A DNA stretch of 64,000 nt from Methylobacterium sp. 17Sr1-1 (GTDB lineage: Bacteria > Pseudomonadota > Alphaproteobacteria > Rhizobiales > Beijerinckiaceae): the NCBI RefSeq assembly GCF_003173775.1, contig NZ_CP029552.1, positions 6,283,001-6,347,000 on the forward strand. Reading direction: 5' to 3'. Each line of letters opens with the position of its first letter. The first letter of the stretch is position 1. The notes beneath the pieces were generated by a model. The model saw nothing but the letters and a program-made list of their open reading frames with translations, did no database searches and had not been told where the DNA came from. Shown here one piece after another: positions 26,950 through 35,593 of the stretch. The position numbers and the translations under genes are program-made.

Positions 26950-28559
26950 ACCCGGGACGCCCGAGCCTCCTGTCCCTGCACGGCCTGACCGTGCGCTACC
27001 CGGAAGCCGGCGTCACGGCGCTCGACGGCCTCGACATCGACCTCGCCCGCGGCGAGACCCTGGCCCTCGTCGGCGAATCGGGCTCGGGCAAGAGCCAGGT
27101 TGCTCTCGCCGTCATGGGCCTCCTGCCGCCGCAGGCCCGGGTGACGGGCTCGGTGCGGTTCGACGGCACCGAGCTGACGACGCTTCCTCGCCCGGCCCTC
27201 GACCGGATCCGCGGCGCCCGCATCGGCCTGGTGTTCCAGGAGCCGATGACCGCCCTCGACCCGCTCTTCTCGATCGGCCACCAGATCGCCCTGCCCCTGC
27301 GGGCCCATCGCGGCATGGGCCGGCGCGAGGCTGAAGGGCGGGCGCGGGAACTCCTCGACCTCGTGGGCCTGCGCGACGCCGGCGCGCGCCTCACGGCCTA
27401 TCCGCACGAACTCTCGGGCGGCGAGCGCCAGCGGGTGATGATCGCGATGGCGCTCGCCGGCGAGCCCGACCTCCTCATCGCCGACGAGCCGACCACGGCC
27501 CTCGACGTCACCGTCCAGGCGCAGATCCTGGCGCTGCTGGCCGACCTGAAGCAGCGCCTCGGGCTCGCGCTCCTGTTCATCACCCACGACCTGCGGCTGG
27601 TGCGCCGCATCGCCGAGCGCACCGCGGTTCTGCGCGCCGGCCGCCTCGTCGAGGCCGGGCCGACGGCGGAGCTGTTTCGCGCCCCGCGGGCGCCCGAGAC
27701 CCGCGACCTCCTCGGCGCCGAGCCCGCCGGCCGGAAGGCGCCGGTGCCCGACACGGCCCCGGTGGTGCTGGAGGCGCGGGGCGTGTCGGTCGCCTATCCG
27801 GGACGGCGGCGATTCCTGCGGGCGGCGGCGCCGCGCCTCGCGGTCTCCGGCATCGACCTCACCCTGCGGGCCGGCCAGACCCTCGGCATCGTCGGCGAAT
27901 CGGGCTCGGGCAAGTCGAGCCTCGGCCGGGCGCTGATCCGCCTCGAACCCGCCGCCCACGGCCTGGTACGGTTCGAGGACCGCGACCTCACGGCGCTCGA
28001 CCGCGCCGCCTTGCGGCCCCTGCGCCGCGGCTTCCAGCCGGTGTTCCAGGACCCGATGGGCTCGCTCTCGCCCCGCCTCACCGCCGGCGAGATCGTCGCG
28101 GAGGGCCTGCGGGTGCACGAGCCTCATCTGAGCGCGGCCGAGCGCGACGCCCGGGCGGCGGCGGCCTTCGCCGAGGTGCGCCTCGATCCCGCCTGGCGCC
28201 ACCGCTTCCCGCACGCCTTCTCGGGCGGTCAGCGCCAGCGCATCGCCATCGCCCGGGCCCTGGCCCTACGCCCGCGCCTCGTCGTCCTCGACGAGCCGAC
28301 CTCGGCCCTCGACCGCACCGTGCAACGCGACATCGTCGCCCTGCTGCGCGAGCTCCAGGCGGCGCACGGCCTCGCCTACCTGTTCATCTCCCACGACCTC
28401 GCGGTGGTCCGGGCCCTCGCCGACACGGTGCTGGTGCTGCGGAACGGCCGCGTGGTCGAGCGCGGCCCGACCGCCGCCGTGCTGGAGCGCCCGCGCGAGG
28501 CCTATACCCGGGACCTCGTCGCCGCGGCCGATCTCGACGGCGGTCTCGCGCAGGCGTGA
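26946..28559 (+). CDS. Fused double ATP-binding subunit of peptide-type ABC importer (DppD-DppF)
   Basis: The 537-residue protein joins two ABC ATPases. The first has Walker [10 protein letters not shown] (about 46), [13 protein letters not shown], signature [16 protein letters not shown] and [11 protein letters not shown]. The second starts near residue 280, with [40 protein letters not shown] and [11 protein letters not shown]. In the first Walker A the residue after the invariant Lys-Ser is Gln rather than Val, a minor oddity. It energises the two upstream permeases and completes a five-gene operon beginning at 22879. Confidence 0.93.
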   Translation: MNPGRPSLLSLHGLTVRYPEAGVTALDGLDIDLARGETLALVGESGSGKSQVALAVMGLLPPQARVTGSVRFDGTELTTLPRPALDRIRGARIGLVFQEPMTALDPLFSIGHQIALPLRAHRGMGRREAEGRARELLDLVGLRDAGARLTAYPHELSGGERQRVMIAMALAGEPDLLIADEPTTALDVTVQAQILALLADLKQRLGLALLFITHDLRLVRRIAERTAVLRAGRLVEAGPTAELFRAPRAPETRDLLGAEPAGRKAPVPDTAPVVLEARGVSVAYPGRRRFLRAAAPRLAVSGIDLTLRAGQTLGIVGESGSGKSSLGRALIRLEPAAHGLVRFEDRDLTALDRAALRPLRRGFQPVFQDPMGSLSPRLTAGEIVAEGLRVHEPHLSAAERDARAAAAFAEVRLDPAWRHRFPHAFSGGQRQRIAIARALALRPRLVVLDEPTSALDRTVQRDIVALLRELQAAHGLAYLFISHDLAVVRALADTVLVLRNGRVVERGPTAAVLERPREAYTRDLVAAADLDGGLAQA

Positions 28560-28640
28560 GCCCTCCCGAGCCTTGACCCTCCCGGAGGCACGCGCCACTT
28601 CGCGGCTTCCGAAGGGGCATTCCTGGAGACGAAAAGACTC

Positions 28641-29117
28641 ATGCGCTCTGCGCTCGCCCTCACGCTGCTCGCGCTCACCGCCGCGATCCCGGCCGCCGCC
28701 CAGCCGGCGCCGAAGGGCCCGCCTCCGAAGGCGCCGCCGCCGAAGGAGACGCCGCAGCCCGATCCGGCCGCCGCGATGCTCTTCCCCTGCCGCACGCCGG
28801 AGGAGACCTGCTACGTCGGCGTGGTCAAGGGCGGCAAGGTCACGGTGCTGTTCACCAACGACCGCAAGGCCGACGAGATCGCCGGCAAGCCGATGGCGGT
28901 CGCCGGCGACGGGCTCGACCTCGCCAAGACCGAGAACCGGACCGTGATGCTCGTCGGCACCTACGACCCGAAGGACGGCCTGACCAAGGCCGAGGTGGTC
29001 GACGTCGCGAGCCCCCTCGTCGCCTTCGCGCTGAAATCCACCATCGGCGGCGGCGAGGCCGACGAGGGCGGCGACGAGCCTCCGACCCCGCCGCCGCCAG
29101 CGCCGCGCAAGAAGTGA
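28641..29117 (+). CDS. Hypothetical exported proline-rich protein
   Basis: The 158-residue frame begins with a clear signal peptide (MRSALALTLLALTAAIPAAAQ). A Pro/Lys linker follows (PKGPPPKAPPPKE), then a compact domain (about 45-135) with two cysteines in FPCRTPEETCYVG that could pair. The tail is acidic and then Pro-rich, ending PPPPAPRKK. No family is recognised. It lies 81 bases after the ABC operon and may be cotranscribed or separate. Confidence 0.65.
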   Translation: MRSALALTLLALTAAIPAAAQPAPKGPPPKAPPPKETPQPDPAAAMLFPCRTPEETCYVGVVKGGKVTVLFTNDRKADEIAGKPMAVAGDGLDLAKTENRTVMLVGTYDPKDGLTKAEVVDVASPLVAFALKSTIGGGEADEGGDEPPTPPPPAPRKK

Positions 29118-29589
29118 GGCGGGCGCCCATCACCGGATAAGGCGCGGATGGAATCTTCCCCCCACGGAACTCGGGCTTGCCGGAGATCCGCATCCACCTG
29201 CCCATGTCGGCCAAGCCCGACTTGGATCGGCGGAGGGTGGCCTGCGAAGCAGGCCGGGAGTGGGAAAGAGCGACGCTCATCCAGTTCGCGGCCTTCGTGA
29301 CGGCCGCGATCTCTCCGGAAGCGGGTTCTCCTCTCCCTGCCCCTGCTGGAGGCGGGGGCCAACCCTCCCCCGTGGAGGGGAAGGGCTCAAGTTGTGCTCG
29401 CCCCCGACAACTCGGTTGATGTACTAAAACATTAGTGCTTCAATGCGCGCGTCAACAGGCCACCCCCGGGTGGCCGCGGAGCGGCGAAGCCGTCCGGCGC
29501 GGTGGGGAGGAGCGGACGCGGGCGGTACAGCCTGCGAAGGCCGGACTTCCCGGATCGTCCCCGGCCGCGCCCCCGACCGGAGAGCAACG
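29118..29589. other. Gene-free region containing degenerate repeat copy B
   Basis: This 472-bp gap contains the degenerate repeat at 29231-29386 and, just before the next gene, a promoter-sized stretch. An AT-rich patch at 29415-29450 (TGATGTACTAAAACATTAGTG) is unusual here and could be a promoter or operator. TTCCCCCCACGG near 29156 mirrors CCGTGGAGGGGAA near 29370, as if the left arm of the repeat had been split by an insertion of about 70 bp. Confidence 0.5.
29231..29386. repeat. Intergenic inverted-repeat element, copy B (degenerate)
   Basis: It shares GGAGGGTGGCCTGCGAAGCA, GGCCGGGAG, GAGCGACGCT, CATCCAG, TCTCCGGAAGCGGG and CCCTCCCCC with the other copies. Its outer arms have diverged (CGTGGAGGGG replaces GCAGAGGGG) and its left arm is displaced. 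It is the most decayed of the seven copies. Confidence 0.7.
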
Positions 29590-30306
29590 ATGCCCCTGAG
29601 CCCCGAGACCCGCGCGACGCTGAAATCCGTCAGCACCGCGACCCTGGCCACCGCCCTGTACAAGCGCGGCTTGCGCAACCAGTTCATCCAGGACGTGCGC
29701 CCCCTCAACCCGAATGCCGGGACGATGGTCGGCGAGGCCTACACCCTGCGCTACATCCCGGCCCGCGAGGACTTGAACACGCTCGCGGTGTTCCGTGATC
29801 CCACCCACCCGCAGCGCGTCGCCGTCGACCAGTGCCCCGAGGGTGCGGTGCTGGTGATGGACAGCCGCAAGAACCCGCGCGCGGCCTCCGCCGGGGCGAT
29901 CCTGGTAACGCGGCTGATGAAGCGCGGCGCGGCGGGCGTCGTCACCGATGGCGGCTTTCGCGATTCGCCCGAGATCGGCGCCCTGCCCTTCCCGGCCTAC
30001 CACAACCGCCCCTCCGCGCCGACCAACCTGACCCTGCACCAGGCCCTCGACATCAACGTGCCGATCGGTTGCGGCGACGTCGCGGTGTGGCCCGGCGACG
30101 TGGTGGTGGGCGACGCCGAGGGCGTGATCGTGATCCCGGCGAACATCGCCGACGAGGTCGCGGCGGAAGCGGCCGAGATGACGGTGTTCGAGGATTTCGT
30201 GCTGGAGGAGGTCCAGAACGGCCGCGCCGTGATCGGCCTCTATCCGCTGATCGACGAGCAGGCCAAGGCCGATTTCGCGGCCTGGCGGCAGAAGACCGGC
30301 CGCTGA
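29590..30306 (+). CDS. RraA-family protein (RraA / 4-hydroxy-4-methyl-2-oxoglutarate aldolase-like)
   Basis: ATG 29590 (MPLSPETRATLKSVS) gives 238 residues. The fold signature is present: STATLATALYKRGLR, NAGTMVGEAYTLRY, the active-site-like AAGVVTDGGFRDS (Asp-x-x-x-Arg-Asp) and VWPGDVVVGDAEGVIVIP. The last is the conserved GD(L/V)VVGDxDGVVVIP-type motif. The group includes RNase E inhibitors (RraA) and metal-dependent aldolases that cleave HMG-type acids; longer members like this are usually the latter. No pathway partner is adjacent, so the substrate is open. Confidence 0.88.
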   Translation: MPLSPETRATLKSVSTATLATALYKRGLRNQFIQDVRPLNPNAGTMVGEAYTLRYIPAREDLNTLAVFRDPTHPQRVAVDQCPEGAVLVMDSRKNPRAASAGAILVTRLMKRGAAGVVTDGGFRDSPEIGALPFPAYHNRPSAPTNLTLHQALDINVPIGCGDVAVWPGDVVVGDAEGVIVIPANIADEVAAEAAEMTVFEDFVLEEVQNGRAVIGLYPLIDEQAKADFAAWRQKTGR

Positions 30307-30316
30307 GCCGGACCCC

Positions 30317-30532
30317 TCACACCATCATCCCGACGAGCAGCACCGCCACCATCGTGGCGGTGGCGCCGAGCGCCGCGGCCCACAAGCCGGCCTCGGCGGC
30401 GCTGCCCCGGCGCACGTTGTCGTTGGCCGCCGGCGGCAAGGTCCGCGGGAAGCGGCGCCACTTGCGCAGGTGCGACGGCGCCGACGCGATCATGTGCGGC
30501 AGGGGAGCGACGGCGTTGTGGCGGCACGACAT
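30317..30532 (-). CDS. Small hypothetical protein with one C-terminal membrane segment
   Basis: A 71-residue frame, MSCRHNAVAPLPHMIASAP, with an Arg/Lys-rich middle, the PAANDNVRR motif often seen in small alphaproteobacterial proteins, and a terminal hydrophobic helix (LWAAALGATATMVAVLLVGMMV). ATG 30493 (MIASAP) is an alternative start. Its end is ten bases from the RraA-family stop on the other strand. Reality is moderately supported; function is unknown. Confidence 0.5.
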   Translation of the reverse strand: MSCRHNAVAPLPHMIASAPSHLRKWRRFPRTLPPAANDNVRRGSAAEAGLWAAALGATATMVAVLLVGMMV

Positions 30533-30756
30533 GGGTTGGGCGCTCCAAGCGGGGAGGCTCGCGCGGTGGATCTCCCCTCGACCCCGGCCACGACCTTTGC
30601 GGAAGGGGTCAGGAACAGAACGCCGGTCCCGGCCCGTCGATCCGTCGCCGGCGCAAATTCCATTCCGTGTTCCTTAAAGGAAGGCTCAGGCTGCCGCCTG
30701 AGCCGTCCCGCATTGCGGGCGGGACGGCGAGGCGGCGTCCGGGGAGCGGTCCGCGA

Positions 30757-31875
30757 TCAGGCCCTGTCCGCCCGCTCCCGATCGAGAAGCGCCCGCTTGC
30801 GGTCGACGCCCCAGCGGTAGCCCGAGAGGCTGCCGTCCTGCCGTACCACCCGGTGGCAGGGAATCGCCACCGCGATCGGGTTGGCGCCGCAGGCGAGCGC
30901 GACCGCCCGGGCCGCCGCGGGCGCGCCGATCGCCTGGGCGACCTCCGCGTACGTCGCGGTGCGCCCGGGCGGGATCGCCCGCAGGGCCTGCCACACCCGC
31001 TGCTGGAAGGCGGTGCCGCCGATGTCGAGCGGCAGGGCCGTGCCCTGGCCGGGCGCCTCGACGAGACCGACGGCCTGCGCCACCACGGCCTCGAACTCGT
31101 GGTCGCCGCCGGTCAGGGCCGCCTTCGGAAAGCGGTCCTGGAGGTCGCGCAGCAGGGCGTCGGGATCGTCGCCGAGGAGGATCGCGCACACGCCGGTCTC
31201 CGTTGCCGCCACGAGGACGTGGCCGAGCGAGCAGGCGCCGACCGCGAAGCGGATCGCCGCCCCCTCCCCGCCCCGGCGATAGGCCGTGGGCGTCATGCCG
31301 AGGCGTGCCGGCGCGGCGGCGTAGAACCGGCTCGCCGCGCCGTAGCCGGCCTCGAAGATCGCCGCGGTCACCGTCCCACCCTGGCGCAACCCCTCCGCCG
31401 CCCGCGCCGCGCGATGCGCCGCGCCGTAGGCCCGCGGCGTCACCCCGGTGACCTGCTTGAATACCCGGTGGAAGTGGTAGGGGCTCAAGGACGCCGCCGC
31501 CGCGAGGTCGGCGAGCGCCGGCGGCGTCTCCGCCGCCTCGATGAGCCGGCAGGCCCGGGCCACCGCCTCGGCCTGGCGATCGGCCAGGCTCGCCTCGTTC
31601 GGCCGGCAGCGCCGGCAGGCCCGGAAGCCCGCGCGCTCCGCCGCCGCGCAGGTCGGGTGAAAGCTGACATTGTCCGGCCGGGCTGGGCGGGCGGCGCAGC
31701 TCGGCCGGCAATACACGCCGGTGCTGCGCACCGCGTAGACGAAGAGGCCGTCCGCCGCCCGGTCGCGGCGGGCGATGGCGGCGAAGCGCGCCGCGTCGTC
31801 GAGGGACGGGGCGCTGCCCGGGGCCGCGCCAATACTCGCGCTCACAGCCGCGAGGTCGGTCTCCGGGTTGCGCAT
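30757..31875 (-). CDS. ada: Bifunctional Ada: transcriptional activator and O6-methylguanine-DNA methyltransferase
   Basis: From ATG 31875 (MRNPETDLAAVSA) the protein has 372 residues. The N-terminal zinc domain contains STGVYCRPSC...FRACRRCRP (Zn ligands C56, C60, C87, C90, with C56 the methyl-phosphotriester acceptor). An AraC HTH pair occupies about 105-200 (LSPYHFHRVFKQVTGVTPRAY). The C-terminal methyltransferase (about 210-372) carries the acceptor Cys in AIPCHRVV (C340) and LSGYRWGV. Methylation of the N-terminal Cys converts Ada into an activator of the adaptive response. A much longer upstream frame exists but lacks any similarity. Confidence 0.95.
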   Translation of the reverse strand: MRNPETDLAAVSASIGAAPGSAPSLDDAARFAAIARRDRAADGLFVYAVRSTGVYCRPSCAARPARPDNVSFHPTCAAAERAGFRACRRCRPNEASLADRQAEAVARACRLIEAAETPPALADLAAAASLSPYHFHRVFKQVTGVTPRAYGAAHRAARAAEGLRQGGTVTAAIFEAGYGAASRFYAAAPARLGMTPTAYRRGGEGAAIRFAVGACSLGHVLVAATETGVCAILLGDDPDALLRDLQDRFPKAALTGGDHEFEAVVAQAVGLVEAPGQGTALPLDIGGTAFQQRVWQALRAIPPGRTATYAEVAQAIGAPAAARAVALACGANPIAVAIPCHRVVRQDGSLSGYRWGVDRKRALLDRERADRA

Positions 31876-32334
31876 GACGTCTGCCTCCCTGTCTGGCGAT
31901 GGCGCCATCCTCGCCCGGCTCGGCCCGCCCGCGCATCCCGGCGCTTGCTGCCGAATTCCGCGCAGGATTCCGTCCGCGTCTTGCCACAGGTTTACTCCGG
32001 ACGCGTTTCCCGCGCCGCCCCCCGAAACCGGGCCAGCGGCGGGAGGTTGGACCCTCGATCGGGCGGCAGGAGGCGGCCGGTCGCACCCGCCGGCCCTCCC
32101 CCCTCCCTTGCCGGCGCTCATCTCTCGGATCTCCTCGACTGCCCCGCCGCCGCATGGCCGCGGGGCATTTTTTTCGTGATCGGGCGTCCGGTCGCGGCGG
32201 CGGCGACGGTTCGTTTGCCGGATGCGAATACGGTGGAGCGTGGCGGCGGGGCTCTTGGCCCGGCGGTGGGCGCGGGTTTAATCCGGCTTGCAAGCAACGA
32301 CACGCGCCGCCGCCGCGCGGCCGTTCAGGCCAGG
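31876..32334. other. Divergent intergenic region between ada and the exonuclease gene
   Basis: This 459-bp region should hold the ada promoter and, on the other side, that of the exonuclease. I see no clear Ada box or strong hairpin. A long open frame crosses it in phase with the exonuclease, but its composition (runs of Pro, Arg and Gly) is not protein-like. Confidence 0.4.
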
Positions 32335-33240
32335 GTGAGACGCCGCTTGACCGACGCGCTCGACGACATCGCCGCCATCCTGGAGCGCACCGGCGAGTAC
32401 CGGGTGCTGCGCCGTCTCGGCCCCTTCGCACCACCGGACGAGACGCCGGACGAGCCGACCTTCGTCGGTTTGATCCTCGACACCGAGACCACCGGCATCG
32501 ACGTCGCGGCGGACGAGGTGATCGAGCTCGGCATCATCAAGTTCGAGTACGGCGCCAGCGGCCGGATCTACCGGGTGCTGGAGCGGTTCAACCAGCTCCA
32601 CCAGCCCTCCGGCCCGATCCCCGAGGCGGTGGTGCGCCTCACCGGCATCACCGACGCCGACGTCGCCGGCCAGCACATCGACGATGCGGCGGTGGCGGCG
32701 CTGGCCGCCGAGGCCCGCGTTGTCATCGCCCACAATGCCCGCTTCGACCGGCAGATGTGCGAGCGGCGCTGGCCGATCTTCGTCTCGCGCAACTGGGCCT
32801 GCTCCTGCCACCAGATCCCGTGGCGGAACGAAGGGCACGAGGGCATGCGGCTCGGCCACCTGCTCGCCGATCACGGCCATTTCCACAATGGCCACCGGGC
32901 GATCGACGATTGCGAGGCGCTGCTGGCGATCCTCGCACGCCCCTTGCGCGCCTCGGGACGCCTGGCGCTCGCCGCTCTCCTCGAGGCGGCACGCCGGCCG
33001 ACGGTGCGGCTCTGGGCCTCCGACGCGCCGATCGCCCTCAAGGACCGGCTCAAGGACCGCAACTACCGCTGGTCGCCCCGGCGCCGCTGCTGGTACGTCG
33101 ACCTCGACGAGGAGCAGATCGAGATCGAGCGCTCGTTCCTCTCGCGCGAGATCTACCGCGGCACCCTGCCCTCCGGCCTGCCGGCCGACCGCTTCACCGC
33201 CCGCGACCGGTTCTCGACCAGGGCCGATCCGGAATCGTGA
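32335..33240 (+). CDS. DEDDh-type 3'-5' exonuclease (DNA polymerase III epsilon-like)
   Basis: With the GTG at 32335 the product is 301 residues. The exonuclease core has motif I GLILDTETTGID (D49, E51), a substrate strip LGIIKFEYGASGRI, motif II VIAHNARFDRQMCE and motif III NGHRAIDDCEALLAI (His and Asp). A C-terminal region of about 85 residues ending in RWSPRRRCWYVDLDEEQ is a recognisable accessory domain of this alphaproteobacterial group. It probably degrades single strands in repair. The start is uncertain because the frame is open far upstream and no strong ribosome site is visible; TTG 32347 is another option. Confidence 0.8.
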   Translation: MRRRLTDALDDIAAILERTGEYRVLRRLGPFAPPDETPDEPTFVGLILDTETTGIDVAADEVIELGIIKFEYGASGRIYRVLERFNQLHQPSGPIPEAVVRLTGITDADVAGQHIDDAAVAALAAEARVVIAHNARFDRQMCERRWPIFVSRNWACSCHQIPWRNEGHEGMRLGHLLADHGHFHNGHRAIDDCEALLAILARPLRASGRLALAALLEAARRPTVRLWASDAPIALKDRLKDRNYRWSPRRRCWYVDLDEEQIEIERSFLSREIYRGTLPSGLPADRFTARDRFSTRADPES

Positions 33241-33546
33241 CGTGGTGCGGGGTCGCGCAAGAAGGCGAACGTCGCGGCCATCCGCAAAATCCTCGACGGG
33301 ATCCCCCCGCACCGCCTGCACCTGCCCGCCAGGGACGTGATGACCGACGCCGCGGTCTATGCCGGAATCCTGTGCCGCCTCCAGGGCTACGCCAAGGACA
33401 AGCGCATGAAGGCGCTGCATGATTGCACGTTGTTCTTTCAGGCGCGCCGGCTCGGCTGCGCCCTGCTCACCGCGAACGTCGTCGACTTCGACTGCTTGCA
33501 GCAGTTGCGACCCGAAGGGCGGGTCCTGTTCTATGAGACGGCCTGA
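33241..33546 (+). pseudogene. Remnant of a PIN-domain (VapC-like) gene, 5' end missing
   Basis: Directly after the exonuclease stop, in the same reading phase, a frame without its own start reads SRKKANVAAIRKILDGIPP, HRLHLPARDVMTDAAVYAG and HDCTLFFQARRLGCALLTAN, then VVDFDCLQQLRP and FYETA. The second half matches the C-terminal half of PIN ribonucleases, with the Asp before the LF-QARRLG helix and the TAN-DFD motif. The N-terminal strand with the first catalytic Asp is absent, and no antitoxin gene adjoins. A short protein could start at ATG 33340 but would lack half the fold. I call it a decayed toxin gene, moderately sure. Confidence 0.6.
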
Positions 33547-33653
33547 CCCGGGCCCGATCCGTGACACCGGCGCCACAGGACCGCCGCACCCGCTCTGGTA
33601 TGAGGGATGCCTCGCACCCTCCCTCCCCTGCCGAATCTCCTCAAGAGCCCCGC

Positions 33654-34394
33654 ATGATCGTCGTCGAGGACACCAAGGGTCCGAACGGGCCGCATCCCGT
33701 GCTGGCCGTGACCGGGCTTGCCCGCGAGGCGCGGCTCGCCGCCGGTCCCGGCGTGGCGACGGTGGGGGCCGGGGGCAATCCGGAGCGATTGCGGGACCTG
33801 TTGAAGGGGCGCGACGGCCCGGGCTGCCGGGCGGTGATGAGCATCGGCATCGCCGGCGGGCTCGATCCCAACCTCGTGCCGGGCGACGTCGTGGTGGCGA
33901 CCGGGGTGGTGGCCGGCGGGCAGCGGATCGCCGCGCATCCCCAGGTCGTCGCGGCTTTGGCCCGGCGGCTGGCGGACGCGCCGGTGCGGGTGATCCGGGC
34001 GGATGTGGCGGGCGTGGAGGCGGCGGTGCTGTCGCCGCACGCCAAGGCGCTTCTTCGCGCCGAGACCGGCGCCGCGGCGGTCGACATGGAATCGCAGGTC
34101 GCGGCGGCCTTCGCCGAGGCGCACGGCCTGCCGTTCTGCGCCGTGCGGGTGGTGTGCGACCCCGCCGACCGCGCCCTGCCGGCGGCGATCGCCAAGGCCC
34201 TCAAGCCTGACGGCGAGCCCGATATCCTCGCCGTCCTGGCGGCTCTGGCGCGCCGCTCGGCGAGCGTGGGCGGGCTGGTTCGCCTCGCCCGCGACTCGTC
34301 GGCGGCCTTCGCCGCGTTAGGCCGCTGTCGCGCGCTTCTTGGCGTCGGCCTTGGCGTCCCGGATCTCGGAGAGCTTCTGCGCGACGTTGCGTGA
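33654..34394 (+). CDS. hpnG: HpnG, adenosylhopane nucleosidase/phosphorylase
   Basis: ATG 33654 (MIVVEDTKGPNGP) gives 246 residues of the purine-nucleoside phosphorylase fold: VLAVTGLAREARLA, MSIGIAGGLDPNLVPGDVVV and the nucleoside-site AVDMESQVAAAFAEAHGLPF with VRVVCDPADRALP. In hopanoid synthesis HpnG removes adenine from adenosylhopane made by HpnH, leading to ribosylhopane and bacteriohopanetetrol. Its partner hpnH lies on the opposite strand, and the two 3' ends overlap by 78 bases, yet the tail LLGVGLGVPDLGELLRDVA still looks family-like. Confidence 0.92.
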   Translation: MIVVEDTKGPNGPHPVLAVTGLAREARLAAGPGVATVGAGGNPERLRDLLKGRDGPGCRAVMSIGIAGGLDPNLVPGDVVVATGVVAGGQRIAAHPQVVAALARRLADAPVRVIRADVAGVEAAVLSPHAKALLRAETGAAAVDMESQVAAAFAEAHGLPFCAVRVVCDPADRALPAAIAKALKPDGEPDILAVLAALARRSASVGGLVRLARDSSAAFAALGRCRALLGVGLGVPDLGELLRDVA

Positions 34395-35471
34395 GAACAC
34401 GAACTCGGCCGGGCGCTGGTTCTCGAGGGAGATCTCGGGAGCCATCTCGCCCTCGGTCTTGATCCCGCGCAGGGCGTAGATCACCGGCTTCCACGGCTTC
34501 TTCACCGAATCGACCACCGAGGAGGCCTCGTAGCCCGAATGCACCATGCAGTCGGCGCACTTCTCGTAGTTGCCGGTGCCGTAGGCGTCCCAGTCCGTGG
34601 TCTCCATCAGCTCCTTGAAGGTCTTGGCGTAGCCCTCGCCGAGCAGGTAGCACGGCTTCTGCCAGCCGAAGACCGTCCGGGTCGGGTTGCCCCACGGCGT
34701 GCAGTGGTAGGTCTGGTTGCCGGCCAGGAAGTCGAGGAACAGGCCCGACTGCTGGAAGGTCCACTTCTCGCGGCCCTTCTCCTTGCCGAGGCGGAACACG
34801 CCGCGGAACAGGTCCTTGGTCGCCCGGCGGTTGAGGAAGTGCTGCTGGTCGGGGGCGCGCTCGTAGGCGTAGCCGGGGGAGACGGTGATGCCGTCGATGC
34901 CCATCCGGGTCACGCTGTCGAAGAAGTCGGCGATCTTGTCCGCCGAGGAGTTGTTGAAGAAGGTGCAGTTGATCGTGACCCGGAAGCCCATCTCCTTGGC
35001 CTTCTGGATCGCCGCCACCGCCTTGTCGTAGACGCCGCGCTGGCACACCGACTGGTCGTGCATCTCCTTGTCGCCATCGAGATGGATCGACCAGGTGAAA
35101 TACGGGCTCGGCTTGTACTGCGCGATCTTCTTCTCGAGCAGCAGCGCGTTGGTGCAGACGATCGCAAACTTCTTCTGGGCGATGATGCCCTCGACGATCT
35201 GCGGCAGGTCCTTGTGCAGCAGCGGCTCGCCGCCGGCGATGACCACGACGGGTGCACCGCACTCGCGGACCGACTCGAGTGCTTCGTCGACCGGCAGGCG
35301 CTTGTTGAGAATCTCGTCCGGATAGTCGATCTTGCCGCAGCCTGCGCAGGCGAGATTGCACCGGAACAACGGCTCCATCATCATGACAAGCGGGTAGCGC
35401 TTGCGGCCGGTGAGGTGCTGCTTGAGGATGTAGCCGCCGATCTTCGCGACGTACCGGAGAGGAATGCCCAA
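34317..35471 (-). CDS. hpnH: HpnH, hopanoid radical SAM adenosyltransferase
   Basis: HpnH adds a 5'-deoxyadenosyl group to diploptene, the first side-chain step. The radical SAM motif is FRCNLACAGCGK (C38, C42, C45), followed by VVIAGGEPLLHKDL, SIHLDGDKEMHD and NYEKCADCMVHSG. I chose the TTG at 35471 because AAGGAG sits eight bases upstream, and the product, LGIPLRYVAKIGGYILKQHL onward (384 residues), matches typical family starts. The upstream ATG at 35516 would add 15 Thr/Gln-rich residues. It follows ispH by 122 bp on the same strand. Confidence 0.95.
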   Translation of the reverse strand: MGIPLRYVAKIGGYILKQHLTGRKRYPLVMMMEPLFRCNLACAGCGKIDYPDEILNKRLPVDEALESVRECGAPVVVIAGGEPLLHKDLPQIVEGIIAQKKFAIVCTNALLLEKKIAQYKPSPYFTWSIHLDGDKEMHDQSVCQRGVYDKAVAAIQKAKEMGFRVTINCTFFNNSSADKIADFFDSVTRMGIDGITVSPGYAYERAPDQQHFLNRRATKDLFRGVFRLGKEKGREKWTFQQSGLFLDFLAGNQTYHCTPWGNPTRTVFGWQKPCYLLGEGYAKTFKELMETTDWDAYGTGNYEKCADCMVHSGYEASSVVDSVKKPWKPVIYALRGIKTEGEMAPEISLENQRPAEFVFSRNVAQKLSEIRDAKADAKKRATAA

Positions 35472-35593
35472 GACCAAGGCTCCTTGTGTCGTGGTTCGTG
35501 TCGAGTGCTGTGCCAAGCGGGCTGATTAGCCCGAAAAGCGGCGAATTTCCAGCAAGCTAGGTTCGAAAGGGTCCAGGCTGGGTGCGGAAGCGC

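Noticed and set aside
30667..33240. An 857-codon open frame covering the exonuclease and the whole region antisense to ada
   Set aside because: Only the part from about 32335 has protein-like and family-like sequence; the rest is the reverse side of ada, open because of very high GC.
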